From Parelaphostrongylus tenuis (lineage: Eukaryota > Nematoda > Chromadorea > Rhabditida > Metastrongylidae), in assembly GCA_019055375.1 (NCBI GenBank), contig JAHQIW010000201.1, positions 143,669-207,668 on the forward strand: a stretch of 64,000 nt of DNA. Reading direction: 5' to 3'. This document shows positions 42,405 to 54,479 of this stretch, one piece after another. The notes beneath the pieces are model-generated. The model made no database searches. It was not told where the DNA came from and was given only the letters and a program-made list of their open reading frames with translations. A program made the position numbers and the translations under genes. Numbering within the stretch: the stretch's first letter is position 1; each line of letters starts with the position of its first letter.

Positions 42405-45400
42405 AAGCTGCACGTGTCGGGTAGCTTGTAGCGATACTCTCCTCTTCAGATATGCTCGTCTTCTTAGCACATAAAATAATGAGATCCTTCAGAACGGAAT
42501 AATTGGTCGTCCAGAAAACTTACGTCATGGCATGTTACTGTTTCAGACATCGTTCGTAGACCCGAACTATCGTGCGAAGTCTCCCCTGCTGCAAATATAC
42601 CGACGTCCCCACGAGTCTCGAACGGGCTTATCACGTTCAGACCTACACCAGATTACGGTCCAGCACTTTATGTCTACATACAAGATAGTATTCAATATAA
42701 TCTAATGACAACTTACGAAAACGTTCTAAGTCCCTATCGCCGGCGTTAGTGTACACACAGCGGGTGGCGTGTCTCCCCCCATGTTCCGGTATGAGACCAA
42801 ATTAAGCTCCTAAGTCGCGGTCCATCCAGTTCCACTTCTGGATGCATGCTTGTGGATATGTTCCTTAAGTGCCCCTCTAATTTGCAAATACTGTTACGTA
42901 TAGGGTACAGCCACTATGTTACTACACATAATATTTCGATGCGCATGCCCTAGCTGCGGAGCTTTGGTCGCGAGCAAATCGTATCTGTAAAATATCAAAG
43001 AGATGGAGTCCGGAAAGCGAGAATACGCCTATGCAAGTGCTGTGCCTCCTTGGTACTTCAAGGTCAAGTCTGGATAATTCACCAGGAGATCATTAGTCGT
43101 CAGCACTCCGTCATTCCACGTGACTTTTGACAATATAATTGGTGCGCACGAGCACGATGACGAAATACAAGGTAATTGGTACCTGCTAATGAGGTCCCGT
43201 GGCATCAGCTCTACGGACTCATGATGATTCGCTATCAACTGACCGAAGAAACCGAATCTATGCAGATCGCCTGCAGTGTCCCAGGCACTGTCAACAAAGC
43301 CATAAAGTATCGCGTACTACGATTATGAAACAGAAATTAGAATATTACGAATTAACCCTTCCATTGTTTCGTAGCGGTAAACTAGGACTCCCTGAGCCAA
43401 CGCCACAAATCAGCTTAGAGAAATACTTCGATCGTAGAATTCACCTACGCCAACCTGTGCAGACGGTTAGCGTATGAAAAGATGTATCCGGTGAGTGAGT
43501 GGGAATGATTTAAGGCGGAGATGCTCAGAAGACTGTCTTAAGGTTTATGGAAGCGCATTAACTAGTCAGTTAAATCAGAATGCAGTCGGACGGTGTTTCC
43601 CTGCTACTTATCTACCTGTTATGTCATAAAAGGTAATATCGGAAGAGCATGGGACTGGCGTACACAAACACCTATAGCATGAATCTTTTTCACGGCGACC
43701 TTAGATTTTTGACTACCGTGATTTACTGGTTTCTTGTGGGTCCCCACCCCTTTTACGCACGACAACACTAAACCCGCGCCTATATCATGCGCGATTCGAT
43801 AAGTAGTCTACATATAGCATGTCGTCTGTCCAGCACTGACACGACATCGCTTGAATATCAGCTGGGCCAATGAGGCCGTGTCACGCATGACGATAACAGC
43901 TCTATACTTCGTCGAGCCCCCCGCTAACGTATTAGAAGTCTGCTGACATCGTCGCTCTCTGGAAGTGGACTTGACTCCATTGTACGTAAATACAGGATGC
44001 TGTATGATACTCCAGCTCTTTCGCATAGTAGATCCGTCTACTACGCTACAGCTCCAGTTATTCTTGGTTGTGACATTTCACTGCCCATAGAGCTAGATTC
44101 GGCTTCGGGATTACTGTTATAGCACTTATAGTCGATCATTTGTGCTCGAGATTATTGGGCGCCTGCACAGTCACGGCGTATCTTCAATCGTCATATAGAC
44201 GATTCTGCTATCCTACGAACCCACATGTGGTCGAACAGCATAGGCTACGATTAATAGACCAGTTTGTGTAACTAGGAGTAGTGTCGACGATTGATTTACA
44301 TGTTGAATTGCTTGCATCTGAGAGAGATAAAAGACAGCGAGATATAGCTAGGAGAAGTAGTTCAAGCTTTGCCCTTTCAATATTACTCTAAGCTAGAACA
44401 TGCTCTTGCTTAGATCCGTCCTTGCCTTGTTCATATTGAAATGCCTATCAACGCCTCCAGCACTGCATACATACTTTGAGAATCTCTTGTAAGACCCTTG
44501 TGTATTTTGTAAAGCGACCCGTGTACCATTCAGGCCTGTCATTAATCACGGATAGACAGCTCGATAGTGTATGACGTTACTGCCGTAAGCGCGAGACGGC
44601 CAACGAATATAACTCGATAGGACTGTAGCGATAGATCAGCTTTCTCGAATGAGACACCGTAGGTACCAGTACGTAAAGTGATTCTCCTGCTGTGACGTTA
44701 TGTTCTTAAGCATACTCCTTCAAGCGATGACACTTCTCATAGCTGCAGACCTATTCGATCACTAGAAACCTTGATCAAGTCGTAGTGTGGCACGTGTTGT
44801 CGCCCTATGTAGCTCATGGTGGTTCACCTTGCCAAAAGTAGCTAAGCATTTGTCAGTGACTGGTGCGTCATAATTCTGATCATACACTTCTTCGGCGAAC
44901 GCGGGACTCCTGCCCACAGTACTAAATCAAGGTATACTTTTACAACAAATTATTATACTACTACCAGTCCGCTTGGGGTCGATGAAATCCAGGCCGATAT
45001 TGAGCCGGCAAATGAATCGAACCTGTGCCAATACAAGCCACGTAGCCACTAGAACAACATGGAAACGTGTGGAGTCATTATCTCGTACGCTATCGGTTCG
45101 GACCCCGGAATCCAGGGCTAGCTGAAGTCGCAATTTTTACGACTTGCATGCATTAAGTGAGCAATTCTTACTTAATAGACAGCTCTAGTTGATTGCGATG
45201 GCTGGAGTGCGTTGAGATGTCACTCAGCAGGCAGTAGCTCTGCGTTCAGCGGTCATAGTTCGGTATCAGATACGTCCGCAGACATATAGACTAATCAAGT
45301 GCTGTAGCATTGATCGCCATTACAGCTAGTTACAATACGATCATCGGAACTTCAAACTCCAGATTACAGTGATGATTTTTTAGGGACTACGTCCGACTTA

Positions 45401-46887
45401 CTATAACCGTGCCCTGTCAGGGCTACTCGTTGATGGTCTGACCGTACGTCGTCTAGATCTGCAGAAGCCAGCGCTCCCATACCGACTTCTGGATGAGCGC
45501 GTTTAGCAATACTTCAGAGCTCGAATTGCCTTCCAACCCACCGGTAGGCGCTGCCCTAAGAGTTCTCGGTAAGTAACAACAGCGTATTGGTAGCCCCGCC
45601 CTGTAAGGTTCAGCTACACACATGACTCGCACAAAGACGTCGAGTGAGTTAACGCTCCTAACACGACTGTGTAACCAGTGAGTCGCCTGGCTTAGTTACG
45701 CTCACGGTCATTCGCAATAAAGGCGCGTGGGGCTGTATAGTTGTTCCAACCCTGTACACCTCAAGATCGTCATATGAGAGATGGTTTTCCACCAAGGAGA
45801 AATGTGCTACTGTACATTTGCCTTTTCGCACCATCTACAGTGCGTCATTTTCCGCATCATGATGTATGCCTACGATATAGCAGTAATAGGTTGATGTCAC
45901 CGATTCCTAAGGCACCCAAGAGCATTTGAACGATACGCTAAAACAATCATCTGGATAAGCAATAGTACTAAGTACGTTGTCCATGAGCCCCCGATCAGCT
46001 CTCGCATTTTTCGATTAACGTTCGGAGCTAATCATGCGTTGAGAACCTACGGACTGGCTACGTCTGCATTCGCTCCCAATAAGTGCGAGCACCATATGAT
46101 GTCGATATTGGGTGCCCCATGCATATAGCGGTTAGAATAACGATATACTGATGGCATGCAGTATTCTTGTATCAGTATGGTTCCCCCACACCCCTGCCAA
46201 GCGATCACAACTGATTGAAAGACCCTGCCCTATCATACGTGTAACCAACGATCGGTACTAAATTGCATCATACCTCTATTCAACATACCACGGTTCTTCG
46301 ATATATCTAATAGCTATTATGCATATTACGACACTGTAACTAAATATTCCACACGCCTCAATTCTAACTTCAATGTGCTGACTGGTAGCACTCATTCAGT
46401 GTTAGTGTCATCACAGCGCGCGATATCACGGCTTCGGCAAGTCTGCTATGCCTATCCGGCCGTGTTTCTCGGAGGGTAAGCAATGATGATATTATATAAT
46501 CTTATAGGCAATAATAAGCCGACGACCTAGGAGAAGCTCTTACTTACTAAGTATCGAGGTCCATGCCCACCGGTAACCTCATTTGCAAGACATTCCCCCA
46601 CCCGATACCCAGAGACCTCGAGGTCAAGTACCTTATCATAGACGTTTAAATCGTCTCCAGCTGGCTGAGCACGGCTGCGATCAGAGCCAGATACAAGTTA
46701 CTACTGTCCTACCTAGCCATCTCTGTTGTGCGTGCTGGGACAGTCTGCCAGTGAAACCGCGGGCCCAATTGACCTACAGATCAGAGTAGCGGTTTAGGCC
46801 GTAACGAATTAGGAACACGAGCCCATAAAGTGTTCTCACTTGTGGACACGTTGTGGCTTAGTAACGCTCTACGCAGTGAATCTTTTC
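42405..46887. other. Compositionally anomalous 4.5-kb island without recognisable content
   Basis: Bounded by an 11-base C run (42394-42404) and a 15-base T run (46888-46902). Lines sampled by hand inside are about 40-57% GC with frequent CpG, against a clearly AT-richer surround. There are few long A/T runs, no microsatellites, no copies of the window's SINEs, MITEs or mariners, and no open frame beyond about 92 codons. It reads like near-random sequence. It could be an assembly or gap-fill artefact, foreign DNA, or an unusual genomic region. Confidence 0.6.
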
Positions 46888-47264
46888 TTTTTTTTTTTTT
46901 TTACTGCTCCCGTCCGAGAACGTCTATATAAATAAATGACTACATTTAGAGAGTGTAACCACACGCATTCGGGACCTTATTGAAGAAGCGAGGGATTAGA
47001 TTATCCGCGCCAAATGTTTGGAGCATCACTGATAGTATCTAATATCAAATTGCATGCTTGATGAGAATGGCCCTTTACGTGGTAGCATATTTTATCGAAT
47101 CTTCCATCCATTTTCACCGCATACACATTACCTCCCCTACACACGTTTGTCCCCGTCTTTTCGGTTGGTATACACTGTGTGCCTGCCTCTTTATTTTTGT
47201 TTTCCCCTGCGTGTATAGCCTTGCCCACCCCCCAGTGGTCTCGATGAGTCCCCTAACAAGTCAT

Positions 47265-47300
47265 TTAACTCCGCCCACACCCACAGACCTTTGTTATATA
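47265..47300 (+). promoter_or_regulatory. Promoter-like CACCC/GC box plus TATA motif
   Basis: ACTCCGCCCACACCCAC is followed about 15 bases later by TTATATATAGA. A pyrimidine-rich stretch lies upstream. There is a 75-codon open frame at 47391-47618 downstream but nothing recognisable in it. Motif-level guess only. Confidence 0.18.
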
Positions 47301-47659
47301 TAGAACACGGCTTCGATACGAAAACAAATATGCATCCCGCCAATACTTAGAAAGTAAAGCTTCTCCCTATCTTCAGTTTTCTGTTTAGTCATGATTTGTT
47401 TTCTTTTGGAATCCAGTTATGAGAGTAAGAGCACTGTTGCTATCAACCCTTTCGGAAAGACGTATGTCATTTTACCCTCACACGACGCTTCAAATTGGCT
47501 TTTAAAACTGATGAAACTGCATGCTCATAGATCCTTTATCATTTTTAGGCACTTTCCCAAATTTACAAATCGAAAAGTAAAGCTACGATCGCAAGAAATC
47601 AGTTCGCCGCGCTACTAAAAATGCTTACTGATTGTACTACGTAAATACTTTTGACCGAG

Positions 47660-47885
47660 TGATTGCTGCTCTTTGCGGTGCGTGTGGAGACGAGCTCCAC
47701 TCCTCAACTCTCTCCGAGAGTCAACAACAACGCCCTATAAAACACCACAGCCAGGATATCCTCAAGAGTGCAAGAAAACTCGGTCAATGTGCTTTACGAC
47801 GTTCAAGAAGGAAACGAGAAACGAGTCAAATGCTAAAAGTGTTGGGATCCGCACACTGAAAAAAAAGCACTGTGAAGGCGAGCCA
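47660..47885 (+). mobile_element. SINE family C fragment
   Basis: CCTCAACTCTCTCCGAGAGTCAACA and CTTTACGACGTTCAAGAAGGA...GGATCCGCACACTGAAAAAAAAGCACT match, in order, the element at 60.94-61.12 kb. The tRNA-like head is degraded here. Confidence 0.65.
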
Positions 47886-48796
47886 AAATACTGATTTAAT
47901 TCGATGATCAGCAAAGCTGCGATTGCTTTGTCCCGATAGGGTTGAGCTTTTGTGCTTCTCATCCACCCAAAACATGGCTATTACGAAATCTCACGGTAAA
48001 TTGCACTCAGCCTTGAGGGAGAATGACCACGGGTTGTGTTTTTACAGTCGATCACTGTCAGCACTTCAGATTGTTATTGTGAGTAGTACCACATCGGCAG
48101 AGCCTCAGTGTTAGAAACTCATGCTAGTTTTTTGATTGTGGAGATAAACGCTATATTTTTCAATCAAGAGGTTATTAAGATACGAGTAAAAGTTTCAGCC
48201 TCAGATGAGCTTAAACCCACGTCATCTTTTCAAAATCTTACGAGTTATCCACTAGACAAAAGAAGCTTTATTTTGGAGACAAAATTCAAAACAATGTGAT
48301 CGTTTCCACTGGCAAGTAGTTGCTGTTAGCAGCGATAGGATTTCAGCATAACTGAGATGTAAAATAGTAAAGCCCTCAACTTGTGCAGTGAATTACACGT
48401 GTGCCTCGGAAAAGATATTCGTGAGCTCGGAGTCCCTATAAAAAGTTCCTACTTTTTTTTCGCATTTGAAAAACCTTGAGCGAGATTAGAATCTCAGAAG
48501 TTCGAATCATAAGGCCACGTTGTTTGTTGGTGGACCGAAATGTGGAAAAAACGAACATCATGTAAGAAGAGTTTATATGAATAATTTATTCCATCATACA
48601 ATATATTAAGAAGTGAAAAGTTTTTCATATTTACCGCTTGAATGTTTTCATTTTTGAGTAACTGGGATGATTTCTACGGTCCAAACGGATTCAAGATGGA
48701 AGAAGTTACGACAGCGCAACCTTATGAACAACGTTGGATAAATCCGGATTAAATTAAGAAGTTATTAATTCTGTAAAAGCTAACAACAATCGAAAA

Positions 48797-48802
48797 TTTT
48801 AT
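48797..48802 (-). terminator. AATAAA polyadenylation signal of TIL gene
   Basis: Reads AATAAA on the minus strand about 123 bases past the TGA, a normal nematode 3'UTR length. Position-based inference. Confidence 0.55.
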
Positions 48803-48924
48803 TGAGTACTTGTAGTAATGAACAGTTTCAAAATAGCACAAACATATGCATCAAAAATCCATTCTAACTACATTGTGTCTTAGTTTATGAATACAAATCT
48901 GATGACTAAGGCTGATATTTTCCA

Positions 48925-49061
48925 TCATTCAAATTCATCGTCTACGCAGACTGCTTTCTGAAAGCAATTTCCGTTGGAACAAGGAAGATCCACCAGCTCA
49001 CAGTGTGTTTTCTCGAAGCATTCAACATCGGAACACGAGTCATCATGTGAAATAATCTGGC
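48925..49061 (-). CDS. TIL protein exon c: Cys-rich C-terminus and stop
   Basis: ATTTAG acceptor. The phase-1 join makes a TGC cysteine across the junction. Encodes about 45 residues with eight cysteines counting the junction one, ending CVDDEFE and TGA at 48927-48925. Not a recognisable second TIL domain. Confidence 0.8.
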
Positions 49062-51369
49062 CTAAATAAATTTCACGCAAAAGACGTAGAATTAATTTCT
49101 TTACAACTTGCAACTTCCTGACTTGGTGGACAGGAGGTAGTATTGATGCACGGGCCGCCAACTTCTCGTCGAATGAGACCCTTCTCACATAGACAGACGT
49201 TGTCAACACATTCCTCGTCGCAATCCTAAACTTCTCGCAGTCCAAATATCTAATATTCGCTGCTCAAAATGAAATCGTTCTCAAACTAAGTTGAAATCTA
49301 CAAAAGAATAGGTCTTCCGCCATTCTCTAACACTCAAAACGGTTCTTCTTGACCGAATTTTCAAAATGTGTGTGACCACCAGCTCATATTTTCCAAATTA
49401 TAACTAATCGTTAGAAATTCTATGCCTAATTTTGCACCCCAGCTGCTTGGAGCGATACCTATTCTTTCTCTGTCACTGAACATAGCGAATGACACTTAGT
49501 CCGCTTTCTCAACCGGTTTCTTGCTTAACAGTTCGATATTTTAAGCATTTTCCCGCTTTTCGTAAAATTTTATGCATCAGCAACTCCGAAGGGGCAAAAG
49601 CATCGCTAAGTATTGAGCGCGTAATCGAACCATCGAATAACAACTGATCGATCATGTGTGTCGCAGAGCACCTATAACCACTGCGCCACACGCGCCCTTC
49701 ATGTTAACACGAAGAACCGTTCTCAAGAAAAGGTGACTAAATTTTGCCCATTTTTCACCTATCAGAAAACTCTAGTATATTTTAGTCTGACTTGAAAACT
49801 TTTTCATTAATAGTTGCTTATGACTTGGGAGAGACTCCACCAAAGAAAAAGTAGAAGTGTTGTATTTAGTGTTGCAAGAAATTGGCAAGATACACTACCC
49901 ACAACTGCTTCGAAGGGTAGTAAGCAGATGAACACTATACGTAAAAAATGTAAGAAGCATTCGTTTCTAAACAAATTCGCTAATAGTCACAAAATTCTTA
50001 AGTTTTGAAACCTTCGGAAAGTAAGAATGCAAACGTAAAAGCTACAGTATCTAATAGATCCGTCTGTGTACAAATTGTAAGTAGGATGTGTGCATGACAA
50101 CAATAAACCACTTTATTGATCAGATGTCTGTAATTGCAGAAATTTCAATCGTTCAGCTACGCATTTTCTTGTGAAAATTCTATATACAACTTGCCTATAC
50201 ATGGTTCAAGATGGAGCTTTCTTGGAAAGAAATCGGTTACTAATCATGCACAAATGGCACGTAGGAGAAGATGCTAGTGAAGCGGCGCGTAAGGTTAGTA
50301 GAGCTTGTGACGATGATACGATTGCAGAAAGGACAGATGGGAAGTGGTTCGTAATGTTCAAGACTGGAGAGAGTAGCCTGGAGTATCAATCGCTCGGGTC
50401 GCCCACAGGAAGCTCCATTTCTCCTTGCGCCGCTTCACTAATATTCTTCCTCGCACGGCGTTCGTTCCCAAGAGAGCGACATCTTAGAGAAAGTATAGGC
50501 AGATTGTATACCATATGCAATTCTACTTACTTCTGTTAGTAAACTTTGTTTTTATTGCTCTAGTGCTAAAACCTATGGAACGGCCATGACTCTTTCACGA
50601 CAATGTTTCTCGATTGCATGCACTTATTGAAAAAATCTTTAAATTTCACCCTTTAGCGCGCTATTTTCTAACCTATGGTTACATTCTCTCTACTAAGATA
50701 AAGAATTAACAAAAATCACTTCGAAGCAATATCTCAACAAATTTATTTCGTCATGCCTTTACGGATTACGGAATACTAAAAAAAGGCTTGATTTTGGTGC
50801 ACATAGATAACGTGATTCAATCGCATAGCAGCACAGTCGGTCGTAGAAGGGTCAATGAAAAAGATAATGCTATAAAAATCTTTTGTGGGGAAAGAAGTAG
50901 CCAAAAAATGCACGAATCGAAAACAATTCATGCACTCGCGTTTATGTTAATTATTAATAATAACGAACTTGCGAAGTGCAATGGGATTTACTACACTAGC
51001 ACTGCCTGTCAGACATAAAAAGAATGTGTGATGTGCTTTTGAGGGCATAGAAATGAGAACACTGTCAGGATTCGTCAGTGTCCTGTATTGAGACCTAGTG
51101 CCAGTGTGGCAAACGTCGGCATGATCAATGAGGCTCAGCGATTCTACCTTTAGAAACACCTTGACACTGATTTCTAGTATGTTCTACGGAAAGTCACGCT
51201 ACAAGCTGTAAATTTCACCGAACTATTCACGAAGAAGGGTTATAAAAATATCAGGCGCCTTCATTTCAAAGAAGTAAAAACAGTTACTAACTTACAGGAA
51301 CGGGATCGGTACAGGTCGGTTCACAGCGCATTCCACACTTCATGAAAACCTCTCCTTTACTACAGACTT
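48925..51369 (-). CDS. TIL-domain (trypsin-inhibitor-like) cysteine-rich protein, 5' exon missing
   Basis: Three minus-strand exons join in phase: 51369-51296, 49225-49105 and 49061-48925 (TGA). Exons 1 and 2 form one TIL domain of ten cysteines: CSKGEVFMKCGMRC and CEPTC-type start, then ECVDNVCLCEKGLIRR, GGPC and TSC. TIL proteins are usually secreted serine-protease inhibitors and are abundant in parasitic nematodes. Exon 3 adds a Cys-rich tail (SCSDVEC, HCELVDLPC, NGNCFQKAVC) of unknown fold. A signal-peptide exon should lie upstream but was not found. It is about 10 kb upstream of nidogen on the same strand. The target protease is unknown. Confidence 0.82.
49105..49225 (-). CDS. TIL protein exon b: C-terminal half of TIL domain
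   Basis: TTTAG acceptor, AGTT|GTAAAG donor, phase 1 out. Encodes DCDEECVDNVCLCEKGLIRR, then GGPCINTTSC, the conserved CxCxxG(Y/L)xR core and last cysteines of the TIL fold, with one N-glycosylation sequon (NTT). Confidence 0.85.
49600..49702 (-). mobile_element. tRNA-like head of SINE family A, truncated
   Basis: The minus strand reads GCGTGTGGCGCAGTGGTTATAGGTGCTCTGCGACAC, then ATGGTTCGATTACGCGCTCA (B box). The SINE body is absent. Lies in an intron of the TIL gene. Confidence 0.7.
50095..50590 (+). mobile_element. Mariner-derived MITE keeping the transposase N-terminus
   Basis: Right end TTATTGCTCTAGTGCTAAAACCTATGGAACGG is the shared TIR; left end AATAAACCACTTTATTGATCAG is partial. The interior encodes a continuous stretch with DASEAARKVSRACDDDTIAE and KWFVMFKTGESSLEYQ, matching the mariner N-terminal helix-turn-helix (family: TATEAARxI...TVxxWFxxFRxGDFSLED). 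The catalytic domain is missing. Confidence 0.8.
51296..51369 (-). CDS. TIL protein exon a: N-terminal half of TIL domain
   Basis: TTTTAAG acceptor, CCT|GTAAGT donor, phase 0 out. Encodes EVCSKGEVFMKCGMRCEPTC, the first four TIL cysteines. The acceptor could shift by 3 bases (AAGAAG tandem). It needs one base from an unseen upstream exon. Confidence 0.82.
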
Positions 51370-51399
51370 CTTAAAATGTTGAATTACTTTTAGATATTA

Positions 51400-52910
51400 A
51401 TAAGATGCTACCTTCTATGTAGTATTTCAAATTGCCATTTACTTGCCTACTATTAGGGAAGAGAACACAACAGAATAAAATTTATTATAATATGAAGAAT
51501 GATTTGAGATGAATGATTTTCTGATTATGAGGGACCATTCAATACTTCAGAGACGCTCAAATATCAAAGTGAAGGACATGAAAAGAAACATCGGTGAATG
51601 ACCGAAAAGTTTGTAAGTTGTTTGCAAGGGAAAGTTAGTAAATTGTTTTATTTATTCAGTTAGACACTTAGGATCTTTACAGCTAACCGATTTGCCTGTT
51701 TAATGTCGTCATCTGGATAACCGCGAATAATGCTTTGAGTCTCAAGACCTCATCGCTGATAAAGAAAACGTATTGGTATAGAAATCTATAATTTTACCTG
51801 ACGGTAGGGACATCTGAGAAGTTGACACGATCAGCAAATACTAAAAAGGCCACATGTGCAATCTTGCATTATATATAGACGGTGATAGTATACAAATGAA
51901 AAAAAAATTTACTGACCATTAATATGAGCGAGCGAGCAACGATTAAATGCATAAGACTGAAATTTTTTTTTTGTAAAACCACTGGTGACAAAAATGGCTT
52001 TCCAACAACCGATGAAAATTTCTTCATCAAAGAAGTTCAGAAATAGCAAGTGAACTAGGTTATGGGAATTAACAAAGTATAATATTATAGAACTTTTCTC
52101 TACCACATTATATGCAAAGACATTTTTTCTGGAGATTCCGCTCAGCTTCAAATACGTCTATAATCAGAATCAAATCTTCCAAAAAGCTTACGGAAGAATT
52201 GATGCTTCTAAAATTTCTAATTCTCTAAAATATCTAACGGCGCAAATAAAACCTATACACTGGGAACACTGTCACGTAATGTCGTGTAAAATTGCAAGTG
52301 CTCATTTGCTTTACAGTGCAAAGGCAGGTAATTGAAAAGAAATTGAGAGGAACAAATGTGATCCCACCGAACGAACCAGATCTTTATTTTTGTGAAATAA
52401 AACACTTCGTAATATGTAGGTAGAGGTCGATACGTTCAATTGATTCGTGCTTTCACTAATAAAGTTCTAAATGAACCGAGAGGCGTTGATTTGAATTTGA
52501 AAATGGCCATTATTTTCACTGCAGCTGCAATGTATACATTAGAGTTTGACCTTTATGTGTAAACGTTCGCATGTTTTGTGATAATGGCATGGGAAAGGTG
52601 GTTAAAGTGGACAGATGTTGATTTCGTAGCAATAAAGTCTCAAACTGCATAGAAAAGATCTTCTCAGATTTAAATGCATCGCACGCAATGGACAGAAAGA
52701 AATCGAACGGACTAAAGTCGAAAGATAGAAAGAAGGATGGAGAATGCAATTTATCGTTGGAAGATATTAGTTGCTAAGCCTTAACAAGACGCACTTGAGT
52801 TTGTAATGCATAATTAACAGTTATACAAGAAGAATTCTGCATCACTAACTTTTTCCTCGATATCAGATTACTTCCTTCGTTTTACATAAAAATTTTTTTT
52901 TCGGGGTATA
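51400..52910. other. Region upstream of the TIL exons, nothing assigned
   Basis: AT-rich. A signal-peptide exon for the TIL protein should be here or beyond; I found no ATG followed by a convincing hydrophobic leader and donor. Confidence 0.4.
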
Positions 52911-52914
52911 TTGC

Positions 52915-52965
52915 CATAATATAAATATATTTATTCATATATATAAATATATATATATATATGCA
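52915..52965. repeat. AT microsatellite
   Basis: Short (TA)n tracts separated by TTTATTCA. Confidence 0.85.
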
Positions 52966-52984
52966 ATGTTATTTATTCTATCTT

Positions 52985-53170
52985 GCTTGGACACCAGTAA
53001 CACAGCGGTTAGAAGGGCTCGGTTGCGCACGCGTGGTCCTTGGTTCAATCTTGTGACCTGAATTCATCGAGACTTCATCTCTCCACAATAGGCAAAGTTG
53101 TGCTAAATTTGTACGAGATGATAGTACTATTGACTTGATGCAATAAAAGATTGGAAAGAAAGCTCTGAGG
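52985..53170 (+). mobile_element. tRNA-derived SINE, distinct from family A
   Basis: GTAACACAGCGGTTAGAAGGGC and GGTCCTTGGTTCAATCTTGTG give A- and B-box-like parts of a tRNA head. The body (CATCTCTCCACAATAGGCAAAG) differs from other SINEs in the window, and it ends in ATGCAATAAAAG. Confidence 0.65.
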
Positions 53171-53214
53171 CACTTAAAAATATTGAAAATTTATACATGA
53201 ATAAAAAACATAAA

Positions 53215-53705
53215 CAGTGATAACTATTCTTCAAAATAAAGACCATCGTTTCCTACGACTTTTATCCATCAGTCTGCTAAGTTTCGGATCTGGTCGAAGG
53301 TCGACTTCTTCGACTTCGAATCAAAGAACTCTTGACATGCCTCTTTAACTTCACCAAACGAATCAAATCGGCGACTCTTCAGAAAGTGTCACATCGATGG
53401 CAAAGGCTAAAGTCGTATGGGGCGCAATTTGGACTGTAGGCGGGATGAGGCAGAACCTCGACTCCGTCCAATTTATCAAACTTGCCTTTGGTCCTTATGG
53501 CAGTGTGCTGTCTGACACTATCTTGCTGCATCAAAACGCGGTTTCGGCTTACTAAAGCCTTGTAGGCTTGCAAGAAAGTGAAAATAATGGTGAATAATGG
53601 TCTTCAGTGGGGAAATCCCACGTGAAAATGTAATACTTCATAATATGCATGGGAGTTATTGTACGCTTATTTAAGTTCACCAGAACTTTCTTTCCAACCT
53701 ACTAG
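53215..53705 (-). pseudogene. Mariner transposase C-terminal half with right TIR
   Basis: Minus strand: VLMQQDSVRQHTAIRTKGK (family QQDNARPHTA, here NA changed to SV) and VLPHPAYSPNCAPYDFSL (family VLPHPPYSPDLAPSDYHL), then an EACQEFFDSKSKKS-like C-terminus. The right end carries TAGGTTGGAAAGAAAGTTCTGG, the same TIR as the 13.4-kb element. The left TIR is missing. Confidence 0.83.
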
Positions 53706-53774
53706 CAGCCCATCGTAAGCCATTGCATAGGCTACATATTCCTATAGTTATCTTCGAGCCATGAATGTGATCTG

Positions 53775-54080
53775 TTATGGACACATATACTGTGCAGTAC
53801 AGATGTTTCGGCCTTCCAGCCTCGTCAGTTGTACGGTGCCTTTTCGTTCAGTCAGTTCCTCGGACATCTACCTCTTACATAGAAGAGTCGACGACTAACG
53901 TTTTGCGCGAACCAGTAAGTGATAAAATCACCGAACGGACAGTGTTGAACATTCGTTGTCGACTCTACTATGTAAAGGGTAGATCCCAGAGGAACTGACT
54001 GAACGAGAACGCACCGCACAAGTGATGAAGCTGCAAGCCGAAACACGTGTATTGCACTGCATAAGTGTCTACGACAGACC
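53775..54080. repeat. Near-perfect 300-bp palindrome of Penelope-type ends
   Basis: Left arm contains GTGCAGTACAGATGTTTCGGCC, CAGTCAGTTCCTCGG and ACATAGAAGAGTCGACGAC; the right arm is the complement in reverse order, with a loop of only a few tens of bases. Both strands therefore read the same open frame. GTTTCGGCCTTCCAGCCTCGTC is a PLE-end-like motif. Confidence 0.7.
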
Positions 54081-54479
54081 AAATGCAAAGCTCAATAATA
54101 ATTATGAGGTATATTAAAATTCGAACGCAGTGCCAGGGAACATTCGAACGAAAATTAACGCTTTATTTTGCTTGTTCTTTATGTTACTATGGCCCATACA
54201 AACGCAAACGCTACCAGCCTTTGGAAGTGTATTGCAACTTAAGATATATCTGTATCGGTACACATGTGTCTCGACAGTTCTTTCGATAATTGCAGTGATC
54301 ACAGTTGAAATATGACTGGATTGCCTGAAGACGTTTCAGTACAAGCTTTTGTGTACGTTTCTATATGCCAACTAGGCTTTCATGGCCGGCACCAGCTAAA
54401 AATTCACGTTGGATAAGCTTTCGATTGATTACAAGAAATCGCAATAAAGAATCGCAGCGTAAAGGATAAAACATTCTTT

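Noticed and set aside
42405..46887. Bacterial contamination or a transferred gene as explanation of the island
   Set aside because: Bacterial DNA would show long open frames; the longest here is about 92 codons.
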